Positions 1 through 7,805 of a stretch of 64,000 bases of DNA are shown piece after piece. Location: NCBI GenBank assembly GCA_964358485.1, contig CAYHPY010000002.1, positions 127,842 to 191,841 on the forward strand, read 5' to 3'. The stretch comes from CAYHPY01 sp964358485. Its GTDB lineage: Bacteria > Elusimicrobiota > Elusimicrobia > UBA1565 > UBA9628. Within the stretch, counting starts at the first letter, position 1. Each line of letters starts with the position of its first letter. The translations under genes and the position numbers were made by a program. The notes beneath the pieces are model-generated. The model was given only the letters and a program-made list of their open reading frames with translations, was not told where the DNA came from and did no database searches.

Positions 1-1084
1 CGACCCGGTCGATCTCCCGGTCGGTCAGTTCCGGAAACAGGGGCAGGGCCAAGCCTTCGCGGGCGGCCTTCTCGGATACGGGGAAGTCTCCCGGGGTCCC
101 GCCGAAGCTTTGGTAGGCGGGCTGAAGGTGGAGCGGGATCGAGTAATAAATCCCCGAGGCGATGCCCTCCGACGCCAGCTTCCGGGACAGTTCGTCCCGG
201 CGCGGGGTGCGGACCACGTACAAATGGTAGGAATGCAGAGTCCCGGCTCCTCCTCGGGCGGGCAAGGCCAACGGAAGGCCGGAGAGAAGGCGGTCGTAGC
301 GGGCGGCGGCGCGGCGGCGCAGGGCGGTCCAGCGCTTGAGATGGGGGAGCTTGACCCGCAGGACGGCGGCCTGGATTTCGTCTAAGCGGCTGTTGTGGCC
401 CAGGCGCAGGTGGCGGTAGGCTTCGGAGGGGCCGCGGCCGGCGTTGCGCAGTTGCCTCAGGGAGGCGTCCACCGCGGGGGATTTCGTGGAGACCGCCCCG
501 GCGTCCCCGGCGGCGCCGAGGTTCTTGGTGGGATAGAAACTGAAGGCTCCGGCGTCGCCCAGGACGCCGATCGGGCGGCCGCGGTAGCGGGCCAAGTGGG
601 CCTGGGCGCAATCCTCCACGATCTTGAGCCCCCGCTTGCGCGCCAGGGCCCCCAGGGCGTTCATGTCCGCGGGAAGTCCGAAAAGATGGACGGGCACCAG
701 GGCCTTGGTCCGGCGGGTGATCCGACGGGCGGCGTCCTTGGGGTCCAAGGTCAGGGTCTTGGGGTCCACCTCCGCGAAGACCGGCCGGGCGCCCAACTCC
801 GAGACGGCGGTGGCGGTGGCGATGAAGGTGAAGGCGGGGACGACGACCTCGTCCCCGGGACCCACCCCGACGGCCAAAAGGGCCAGGCGGAGCGCGTCGG
901 TGCCGGAGGCGACCCCGGCCGCGAAGGGCACCCCGGAGAGCTTGGCGAATTCCATTTCGAAGAGGCGGCCCTGGTCTCCCAGGATGTAGGAGCCCGAGTC
1001 CAGCACCCGCGTCACGGCGCGGCGCAGGGCCGGCGCCAGGACTTTTCGTTGCCGGTCCAGCCCGAACAAGCCGATATTGGCCAT
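1..1084 (-). CDS. DegT/DnrJ/EryC1-family sugar aminotransferase, partial
   Basis: PLP-dependent aminotransferase acting on a keto-sugar nucleotide. 361 codons are visible and the 3' end lies outside the window. Visible motifs are an N-terminal substrate segment (GSYILGDQGRLFEMEFA), GTDALRLAL, VPAFTFIATATAV and the PLP lysine context FSFYPTKNLGAAGDAG. The later LGHNSRLDEIQAAVL is also typical of the fold. The ATG at 1084 lies 18 bases after the stop of the gene before it. The family call is firm; the substrate is unknown. FdtB- or WecE-like 3- or 4-amino sugar transaminases are the closest recollection. Confidence 0.9.
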   Translation of the reverse strand, partial: MANIGLFGLDRQRKVLAPALRRAVTRVLDSGSYILGDQGRLFEMEFAKLSGVPFAAGVASGTDALRLALLAVGVGPGDEVVVPAFTFIATATAVSELGARPVFAEVDPKTLTLDPKDAARRITRRTKALVPVHLFGLPADMNALGALARKRGLKIVEDCAQAHLARYRGRPIGVLGDAGAFSFYPTKNLGAAGDAGAVSTKSPAVDASLRQLRNAGRGPSEAYRHLRLGHNSRLDEIQAAVLRVKLPHLKRWTALRRRAAARYDRLLSGLPLALPARGGAGTLHSYHLYVVRTPRRDELSRKLASEGIASGIYYSIPLHLQPAYQSFGGTPGDFPVSEKAAREGLALPLFPELTDREIDRV

Positions 1085-1092
1085 CGAGAGGT

Positions 1093-1104
1093 AATTGTAC
1101 AATT
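1093..1104 (-). promoter_or_regulatory. 12-bp perfect palindrome containing a -10-like TACAAT
   Basis: AATTGTACAATT is its own reverse complement. Its minus-strand half gives TACAAT nine bases before the ATG at 1084, the same short spacing seen at other promoters here. It overlaps the stop codon of the preceding gene. It may let the aminotransferase be transcribed separately; this is inferred from position only. Confidence 0.35.
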
Positions 1105-3286
1105 AAAGGCCTTTTTCGGAAGAAGAAATGACGGCGCCGCCCGCGTAAAGGACGGCTCCCAGCCAGAGGGCGGCGTCGGCGCCGAACAGAAACGAGGCGC
1201 ACAGGGCCAAGGAGGCCCCGCCCACCGAGGCCAGGCCGTTGACGCCCCAGAGGGCCGCGCGGTCCTCGTCGGTCCCGGCGGCGCGGAGCAAGGCGGGGAA
1301 GGGCCGTCCCAGCGCCAGGCCGAGCGGGGCCAGAAGCAGGAACAGAGCCGCCGCGCGGGGCCCGGCCCCTTGGACCCAGGCCAAGGCATAAACCTTCGGC
1401 AAAGCCAGGGCGCCCAACGCCGCGGCCGCCGCGGCCAGCGCCAACGCGGAGCCCAATGAAGGATCCTTTCCCCCGCTCAGCCGCCGGCCCAAGGGACCTC
1501 CCAGGGCGCACCAAAAGAGCAAGGAGGCCAGCAGGGTCGAGAGAATCGCCGCCGGAGTCCCCGCCGCCAAGGTCAGGCGTTGGAGCAGGGCGCTTTCCAC
1601 CAGCATGAAGGCGCAGCCCAGGAGCGCGGCTAGCGCGAAGCGGCGGCGGTCCGGGGTGGAGCGGCCCCGGAGGGCGAAAGCGAAGGCGGCCCCCAGCGCG
1701 CCTGCGCCCAAAGCCAGAAGGGGGAGGAGCGGGGCCAGCCGCGCGGGGCCCTTGGTAAAATCGAAGAAGAAGGGCGCGTTATCGGAAGGCGGGCCCAGTT
1801 CGAGCGGCGAGGAATTCAAAAATTCGCGCAGACCCCGGGCGGCCAGGGCGTCGTAGGGCGGGGCGGCGGGCTCTCCCGCCAGCCAGAGGGGGGCCAGGTT
1901 CCGGCGGCGACTTTCGGCCCGGGCCGCGGCCCAGAGCGGGGCGGGCGGGCCTTCGGGGACGACCATGAGCAGGTATTGGTAGCCCGTCTGCCCGGCCGGG
2001 TCTCGGATCACGGCGATCCGGGACAGGGCCTCTTGAAAATCCAGGCCTCGGGCTTGAAGGGCGGCCAAGGCCGTGGCGGCTTGGCGCAAGCTTCGGTGGG
2101 GGGAATCATCGAGGATCGCCAACATTCCTCCGGGCCTCAGGCGGCTCAGGTAGAGGTCGAAGGCCTCCTTTGTATAAAGGAAGTTTTCGGCCAAGGCCAG
2201 GCTGGCGGGCTGGGCCGTGGCCGTGAAAACCAAGGAAAGCATGATCAGGGAGCGGGGGCTTGGATTTTCCATGAGAAAGCGGCGGCCTTCGGCCACGGCG
2301 AGGCGCACTCCCGGCCGATCGTAGACCGGGCCCGCGAAGGCCGCGTGCTTTTTCACCAGGCGGACGATGGCCGGGTTGATTTCCACCCCGTCCACCGTTT
2401 CCGCGCCGAAGAGCCGGGCTAAATGTATTTCCAGACCTCCCCCGGGCCCTATGATCAGGGCGTCTTGCGGTTGGAGAATCGCGAAAGGGAGGGCTGGAAA
2501 TAGACTCTTTAAAAATTCTTTCCGTTCGAGCGTTGCCGGATCGGCGACCAGAAACGTGGAATTGGACGCGTCGTTGTAGATCCACCGGATGTTGGCAAAC
2601 GCCGGAACTTCGTAGAGATCCGCCCGGCCGGCGGCGCTCCAATCGAAATCCAGGATGCGGCCGCCCTCGCGGGCCATTTGCTCGTGAAGCGGCTTGGCGG
2701 CCGCGGCCCTGCCGGTGGTCCAGGGATCGGGCAGGACGCCCGCCGCCCAGGCCGCGAATGGCAGGAGGAAAACCCCCGAAAATGCCAGACGGCGCGGGCG
2801 AAAGCCGCCCGCCCAGGCGCCCCCCAGGGCCGCGGCCGCAGCCAAGGCAAGAAGCGTTCCCAGCGCGCCCGGTTTTTCCAGGAGAAGGGGCGCGGCCAGA
2901 CAGGCGGCGCAGGCTCCCGTCAAATCCAGGACATAGGCCCGGCCCGAGCCGTTTTTTCCGGCCGCAGCGTAGCGGTCGGCGATCAAGGCTCCGAGGCAGA
3001 CGGTGGGCGGAAGGGCTCCGGCGATGAGCAGCCAGGCGGGAATTTTGAGATACAGAAGGCCGCAGAAGACCGCCGTGAATGCCGCCAAGGCGGTCAGGCC
3101 TCCGGAGAGCAGGGCCGGCGAGGGGACGGATTTTAGCGCCGAAACCCGCAGCCACGCTCCCGAGCCCAGCCCGAGCATGGCCAAGGAGATCGCCACGGCG
3201 GTGAAGTGATAAGGAAGAGCGTAGGCGAAGAGTCGGCTCACGGAGAGCTCCAGGAGCATAACTCCCGCGCTCAAGATCCCGATCAT
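1103..3286 (-). CDS. Membrane-embedded spermidine-synthase-like protein
   Basis: 727 aa. Hydrophobic segments fill about residues 1-190. A SAM-binding aminopropyltransferase/methyltransferase-like fold follows (about 200-470), with GPGGGLEIHLARLFG and then VDGVEINPAIV as the acidic loop. A signature DNAPFFFDF comes near 500, and a second hydrophobic block covers about 520-727. This layout matches the fused membrane-plus-spermidine-synthase-domain proteins often found in polysaccharide loci, whose role is unclear; polyamine synthesis should not be assumed. The ATG overlaps the previous stop as ATGA, so translation is probably coupled to the glycanase gene. Confidence 0.8.
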   Translation of the reverse strand: MIGILSAGVMLLELSVSRLFAYALPYHFTAVAISLAMLGLGSGAWLRVSALKSVPSPALLSGGLTALAAFTAVFCGLLYLKIPAWLLIAGALPPTVCLGALIADRYAAAGKNGSGRAYVLDLTGACAACLAAPLLLEKPGALGTLLALAAAAALGGAWAGGFRPRRLAFSGVFLLPFAAWAAGVLPDPWTTGRAAAAKPLHEQMAREGGRILDFDWSAAGRADLYEVPAFANIRWIYNDASNSTFLVADPATLERKEFLKSLFPALPFAILQPQDALIIGPGGGLEIHLARLFGAETVDGVEINPAIVRLVKKHAAFAGPVYDRPGVRLAVAEGRRFLMENPSPRSLIMLSLVFTATAQPASLALAENFLYTKEAFDLYLSRLRPGGMLAILDDSPHRSLRQAATALAALQARGLDFQEALSRIAVIRDPAGQTGYQYLLMVVPEGPPAPLWAAARAESRRRNLAPLWLAGEPAAPPYDALAARGLREFLNSSPLELGPPSDNAPFFFDFTKGPARLAPLLPLLALGAGALGAAFAFALRGRSTPDRRRFALAALLGCAFMLVESALLQRLTLAAGTPAAILSTLLASLLFWCALGGPLGRRLSGGKDPSLGSALALAAAAAALGALALPKVYALAWVQGAGPRAAALFLLLAPLGLALGRPFPALLRAAGTDEDRAALWGVNGLASVGGASLALCASFLFGADAALWLGAVLYAGGAVISSSEKGL

Positions 3287-4458
3287 GGAGCCGCTTTTTG
3301 AATGAGGCCCGAAGCCAGTCCTTCCCCCAGCCAGGCCAAGCTATTAGGGAAGTAGTCGGGACCGTAGAGGCGGGAATCGGCGGCATCGGGAAATTTCCGG
3401 GTCTTGGCCAGGATTTTTCCGGCCACGGGAAAATCCGAGACGGACAGGGCCCAGTAATAGGCGGCGTAGAAGGCGGGGTTTTCGTATTCCTTGACGGGTT
3501 TGCCGTCGTAGCCGTATTCGCAGAAAATTTTTCCGGTCCGAGACCACTCTCCCGCGGCAAAGGCCGCCAGGGGCCCCAAAACCGCGGCGGCCTCCGGCCG
3601 CCGGAACCAGGCGTGGTCCAGGCCGACCCGGAAGGGAATGCGAACCGCCTCCCAGCCGGAGCCGGTATTTTTCTTGCGGTACTTTCCGAGTTTGCCCGCG
3701 GCGTCCACGGAACACCAATCGGGAAAAAGCCCCACTCCCCGCCGCCCTTGAAAGCCCTTGGACAATTCCCCGAGGATGTGGTAGCTCGTTTCGGCCAGTT
3801 CCCGCCAGCGGGCGTCGCCCGAGGCGCGGTGAAAGACCCGGAAGTGGGCGGGCTAATAATAGGAAGGATTGACGGGAAAGGGGGCCTCGGCCTTGGGTCT
3901 CAAGATCCACGGGGAAAGGTGGAGGCGGCTGCCGGCTCGGAAGGTGAGGAGTCGGAGGATGTCCTCGGCCGATTGAAGACCCCGAGCCCCGTAGGGCGCC
4001 AGCCCCTCCGGGGCCTGGCCGGGCCAACGGGCCTCGGCTTGAAGCAGGCTGAGCGCGTAATCGATGTCGGCGTCGGCGGCCGGCATGGAGTCGGTGATTT
4101 TGCCGTCCTTCCAATGCCAGGCCAAAAGGGAATCCTCCTTGCGGCGGAGGTGGGTTTCGCTCCAACGGTAGCAGGCGTCGAAGGCGGCCTTGTCGCCCAG
4201 CCAGACGGCGCGGAGCATGACATAAGCTTGAGCTTCCGACACCGTGTCGTCGTCGGGAATTCGCCGAATCCGGCCGTCGGAGGAAGCGAAAGCTTTTTTA
4301 TAGCCGTCCCAGGAAGAAAGGACAATGTTGCGGGAACGGAATTTATTGAAGGAATTCAAGAATATGGGGACGGAACTTGCGATCAAAAAGAGAACGAAAA
4401 AAAAGAGAGCAAGCCGCCGGCTAAGGGCGGCCGGCGGCTTAATAGGCCCCCTTCCCAA
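3283..4458 (-). pseudogene. GH8-family glycanase interrupted by an in-frame TAG codon
   Basis: One continuous frame of 391 codons, broken only by TAG at 3853-3855 (codon 202). Before the stop are an N-terminal hydrophobic anchor (ALFFFVLFLIASSVPIFL), SEAQAYVM with the expected general-acid Glu, and AADADIDYALSLL, the GH8 Asp signature. The stop falls straight after NPSYY. After it come PAHFRVFHRASGDARW, EAVRIPFRVG and YYAAYYWALS, all typical GH8 C-terminal segments. GH8 enzymes cleave beta-1,4 glucans or chitosan; BcsZ and similar enzymes sit in polysaccharide loci. The start is a weak TTG overlapping the WbaP-like gene by 20 bases. Alternatives to a dead gene are readthrough or a single-base sequence error. 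Confidence 0.85.
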
Positions 4459-5884
4459 ACACCATCGCCGGCACGGTCTTTAGGATGATCTCCAGGTCCA
4501 TGCCCAGGGACCAGTGCTCGATGTAGAACATGTCGATGGCGAAGCGCTGGTCGCTGGAGACGTCCGAGCGCCCCGAGACCTGCCAGAGCCCGGTGATGCC
4601 GGGGAGGATGTTCATGCGTTTCTTGGCCGTGGCGCCGAAGTCTTTCTCCAGGCGTTCGACCTCGCCGGTGGTCAGGGCCAGGGGGCGGGGGCCGACCACG
4701 CTCATCTCGCCGCGCACGACGTTGAGGAACTGCGGGAATTCGTCCAGCGAGAATCGGCGCAGGAACTTTCCGACCTTGGTCACCCGCGGATCCTCCTTGG
4801 CCTTGAAGAAGGCCCCTTCCTGGGTGTTGAGGCTTTGCACCGAGGCGATCTTGGATTCGGCGTCGGCCACCATGGTCCGGAATTTGAAGGCCTCGAAGAC
4901 CCGGCCCTTGAAGCCGTAGCGCTTCTGTTTGTACAGGACGGGGCCCTTGCTGTCGAGCTTGATGAGCAGGCAGACCAGCCCGAGCGGGAGGGCGGCGGCC
5001 GCCAGGACCAAGGTGCTGAACACCAGGTCGAAGCTCCTCTTGGCCATGAAGTTGAGGCGGGTCATGGAGGTGTGCTGGATCCGGTAGGCGGGCAGGCCCA
5101 GGCTGTGGTCCATCTGGACCTCGCCCAGGCGCAATTCCAAGAGGTCGGGCACCATCTTGAAGGCGATGTCCATGGAGTCGCAGACTTCCGCGGCTTCCAG
5201 AATCCGGGCGTGAGGCAGAGAGGAACGGAGCAGGATCAGCTCCATGACGCCCTTTTCCTTCAGCAGGGCCTCGAGCTCCGCGGGGGAGGGAAGTTCGGGA
5301 ATCTGGTGGATCCCCGCCCCGGGATGGCGCCGGGTGATCCGCTCCTTGACCACGTCGGCCACCACGTCGCCCCCGATCAGGAGCACGGGGCTGGCCGATT
5401 CCAGGCGGGCCAGGAGCGAGTCCAGCCAGAGGACCAGGAAGTGGGAGGTGGAAACCAGGATCAGGGCGATGGGCATGGCCATGACCAGCATCATGCGCGA
5501 ATAGCCCAGGCGTTGGTAGATGTAGGTGGCCACCATGGTCGCCAAGGTCCCGTAGAGGCAGCCCTTGAGGATCTGCAGGAAGCGGTCGGCCGACTGCATC
5601 CAAGGGTTGGTGTAGAGCTTGGAGGAATAGCCGAAGATCATCAGCCACAGGGGGACCACCGCGAAAAGCATGCTTCCGTAGACGGGCCAGGCCGCCGCGT
5701 CTCCGGCCGGGGGGAATCGCTCCAGCCACCAGGGCCATTGAAACCGCGCCTGATAGGCCAGAAAGTAAGACGCGGTCACCGCGGCTCCGTCCGAGAGGAA
5801 ATGAAACGCCGTGCGAGCCGTGTGCCGGACCCATGGGGGAAACAGCCCCGGAGTCCGCGCGGCGGGCGTCGCGGCTTCGCTCAT
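4439..5884 (-). CDS. Polyprenyl-phosphate sugar-1-phosphate transferase (WbaP/WcaJ type)
   Basis: 481 aa. It moves a hexose-1-phosphate from a UDP-sugar to undecaprenyl phosphate, which starts a polysaccharide repeat unit at the inner membrane. The N-terminal half has several transmembrane segments and a CoA-binding-like domain. The C-terminal catalytic domain (about 275-481) shows KRSFDLVFS, the transferase core KQKRYGFKGRVFEAFKFRTM, then DEFPQFLNVVRGEMSVVGPRP and PGITGLWQVSGRSD, all diagnostic of the bacterial sugar transferase family. The ATG is preceded six bases upstream by TGATATAAT. This is the only initiating transferase in region A. Confidence 0.95.
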   Translation of the reverse strand: MSEAATPAARTPGLFPPWVRHTARTAFHFLSDGAAVTASYFLAYQARFQWPWWLERFPPAGDAAAWPVYGSMLFAVVPLWLMIFGYSSKLYTNPWMQSADRFLQILKGCLYGTLATMVATYIYQRLGYSRMMLVMAMPIALILVSTSHFLVLWLDSLLARLESASPVLLIGGDVVADVVKERITRRHPGAGIHQIPELPSPAELEALLKEKGVMELILLRSSLPHARILEAAEVCDSMDIAFKMVPDLLELRLGEVQMDHSLGLPAYRIQHTSMTRLNFMAKRSFDLVFSTLVLAAAALPLGLVCLLIKLDSKGPVLYKQKRYGFKGRVFEAFKFRTMVADAESKIASVQSLNTQEGAFFKAKEDPRVTKVGKFLRRFSLDEFPQFLNVVRGEMSVVGPRPLALTTGEVERLEKDFGATAKKRMNILPGITGLWQVSGRSDVSSDQRFAIDMFYIEHWSLGMDLEIILKTVPAMVFGKGAY

Positions 5885-5888
5885 CGTC

Positions 5889-5899
5889 CGATTATATCA
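5889..5899 (-). promoter_or_regulatory. Extended -10 promoter of the WbaP-like gene
   Basis: The minus strand reads TGATATAAT (TGn plus TATAAT, hexamer at 5896-5891), then six bases, then ATG at 5884. No convincing -35 and no Shine-Dalgarno sequence is visible. Transcription would start at or next to the ATG, giving a leaderless message. Confidence 0.55.
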
Positions 5900-6583
5900 A
5901 TCCGCCAGCCGGTACCTGAAGAGGCACCAGAGATATCCCAGGGCGTCGGTCCACTTGATCTTCTTGCCTTCCGCGTAAGTCCGGCCGCTGTAGGAAATGG
6001 GGACCTCGTAGATTCGCAGGCGCCGGCGGCAGATCTTGGCCGTGAGCTCCGCCTCGATGCCGAAGCCCTCGCTTCTCAGAGGAATGGGCTTGAGCCGCTC
6101 GGCCCGGAACGCCTTGTAGCAGGTGCCCATGTCGGTGAGGTTGATGTCGTAGAGAATGTTGCAGACCAAGGTGATCGTCCGGTTGGCGAAATAGTGCCAG
6201 AAAAGAAGGACGCGGTGCGGGCCTCCCAGAAACCTCGAGCCGTAGACGGCGTCGGCCCGGCCGTCCACCAGGGGCGCCAGCAGGAGGGGATAGTCCCGGG
6301 GATCGTACTCCAGGTCGGCGTCCTGGATGAGGATGAGGTCGCCTTCGGCGGCCTCCAGGGCGGTCCGCACGGCCGCACCCTTGCCGCGGTTTCGGGGGTG
6401 GAAGAGAACCTTTAGGCCGGGTTCCGAGAGCCCCCGCAACGACTGCGCGGTCCCATCGGTGGAGCCGTCGTCGACCACGATGATTTCCCGCTCCATGCCG
6501 GGGTCCTGGATTTTCACCCGGCGCAGGAGTTCCAGGACGGTGGGTTTTTCGTTGTAGACCGGAATGAGGACGCTGAGCTTCAT
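5897..6583 (-). CDS. GT2 glycosyltransferase, dolichol-phosphate-mannose-synthase-like
   Basis: 228 aa, soluble GT-A fold. Visible motifs are LSVLIPVYNEKPTV at the N terminus, IIVVDDGSTDGTAQSL and the DxD-type LIQDADLEYDPRDYP. GSRFLGGPH and TDMGTCYKAFRAE follow, and the C-terminal EIELTAKI-like motif reads FGIEAELTAKI. Members usually transfer mannose or glucose from a nucleotide sugar to a polyprenyl phosphate. Such lipid-linked donors would suit the large ArnT/PMT-like membrane proteins encoded just upstream. The ATG at 6583 follows an extended -10 box by ten bases. Confidence 0.92.
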   Translation of the reverse strand: MKLSVLIPVYNEKPTVLELLRRVKIQDPGMEREIIVVDDGSTDGTAQSLRGLSEPGLKVLFHPRNRGKGAAVRTALEAAEGDLILIQDADLEYDPRDYPLLLAPLVDGRADAVYGSRFLGGPHRVLLFWHYFANRTITLVCNILYDINLTDMGTCYKAFRAERLKPIPLRSEGFGIEAELTAKICRRRLRIYEVPISYSGRTYAEGKKIKWTDALGYLWCLFRYRLAD

Positions 6584-6593
6584 CGAGACGGGT

Positions 6594-6602
6594 ATCTTAT
6601 CA
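6594..6602 (-). promoter_or_regulatory. Extended -10 promoter before the GT2 gene
   Basis: The minus strand reads TGATAAGAT, with the hexamer TAAGAT ten bases before the ATG at 6583. It overlaps the stop codon of the O-antigen ligase gene. It is one of a set of near-identical TGnTAnnnT boxes placed 6-11 bases before start codons in this window. Confidence 0.4.
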
Positions 6603-7805
6603 ATTCTTCCGGGCTTGTCCCTCGTCGACCGCGTCGGCGGTGAGCTCGATGAACAGCATCAAAGTCATCAGGATTTCGACTTGGAAGGAAACTTCCGTCA
6701 AATTCATGACCCAGAAGGCTCCCCAGGCCGAGAAGGCCCAAAGGTTCCACGGGGAGGGATCGCGCCGGGCTCGCCGCCAGGACCGTCCCGTGAACACGAC
6801 GATCACGATCAGGAGGGCGGCGGCGCCCACCAGGCCGCGCTCGGCCAAGTGGTGCAGGTAGAGGTTGTGGGCGGAGTTCCAGATCCACTCTCCGTCCACT
6901 TTTCCGCGGAAATAATTGATGAAGGAGGTGTGGAAGTTGCCCGGCCCCAGCCCGAAGACGGGGCGGTCCTGGAACATCCGAAGGGCGGTTTTCCACAGGA
7001 TGAACCGGTGGAAATTGGGATTGAGGCCGTTGTCCCCCTGGTCGATCCCGGTGAGGGTGATGGCCGTGAAGAAGGAGCGCCATTTCGAGACGAGCCGTTC
7101 CATGGCGAACGCCCCCGCCGCGGCCCCGGCGATGGCCAGGGGAATGAGGCGGCGGTGGGGGCGGGACACCAGGCACAGGGCCCCGAAGCCGCCCGCCAGG
7201 GCCACCAGCGCCCCGCGGGTCTGGCTGAGCAGCATGGCCCCCAGGCAGAGAGCCAATAGGACCAGCGTCGCTCCCAGGCCGCGGGGACCGTCGGCTCCCG
7301 CCTCGGGTTTTCTCCAAAAGCAGAGGATGCCCAGGATGGCCAGGGCCATCTGCTGGCCGTAGGTGACCGCATGCACGAAGGCGTGGGCCCGGACCCGCAT
7401 GATCTCCGGCTCGTCGCCGTAGGTCATGGTCAAGGCCTGGAAAATCCCAAAAGCCGCGGTGAAGGCGAAGGCCGCGGCCAGAGCCTGCGGAATGCGGCGG
7501 GTCCGGACCAGGGGCAAGGAGAGCGCCAGGAGGGTGACGATCCAGACTTTATGGAAGTCCCGCTGAAGCTCTCCGTAGACGCGGCTCGGGTTGAGGGCCG
7601 TGTAGCTCACGAAGAGCGCGGCCCCGAAGTAAATCCAAAGCGCGACGGCGGGCGGGGAGACGGCCCGCTTCCAGGGGACGGCGCCTCCGGCCGCCGCCCG
7701 CCAGAGCAGGGCGGCCGAGAGGGTCGCGGCCGCGATGTTGACTCCCGCGATGGAGACGGGCAGGGCCAGAGCCAGGAAGACGGCGGCCGAATCGAGGGCG
7801 CTCAT
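6600..7805 (-). CDS. O-antigen ligase / polymerase family membrane protein (Wzy/WaaL-like)
   Basis: 401 aa, hydrophobic almost throughout. The O-antigen ligase domain signature is visible in the second half: MFQDRPVFGLGPGNFHTSF, followed by EWIWNSAHNLYLHHLAERGL, the conserved periplasmic histidine loop. The family either polymerises lipid-linked repeat units or ligates a finished glycan to an acceptor. With the WbaP-like starter, the flippase fusion and several transferases in the same operon, it is the natural Wzy or WaaL candidate, and sequence alone does not separate the two. It overlaps the upstream gene as ATGA. Confidence 0.88.
   Translation of the reverse strand: MSALDSAAVFLALALPVSIAGVNIAAATLSAALLWRAAAGGAVPWKRAVSPPAVALWIYFGAALFVSYTALNPSRVYGELQRDFHKVWIVTLLALSLPLVRTRRIPQALAAAFAFTAAFGIFQALTMTYGDEPEIMRVRAHAFVHAVTYGQQMALAILGILCFWRKPEAGADGPRGLGATLVLLALCLGAMLLSQTRGALVALAGGFGALCLVSRPHRRLIPLAIAGAAAGAFAMERLVSKWRSFFTAITLTGIDQGDNGLNPNFHRFILWKTALRMFQDRPVFGLGPGNFHTSFINYFRGKVDGEWIWNSAHNLYLHHLAERGLVGAAALLIVIVVFTGRSWRRARRDPSPWNLWAFSAWGAFWVMNLTEVSFQVEILMTLMLFIELTADAVDEGQARKN

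Noticed and set aside
4514..6415. Long plus-strand frame of 633 codons opposite the sugar transferase and GT2
   Set aside because: Composition is rich in Gly, Gln, His and Arg with no motifs, and it mirrors two well-supported minus-strand genes; typical of antisense frames in GC-rich DNA. The same applies to other long opposing frames such as 30298-31977 and 395-1459.
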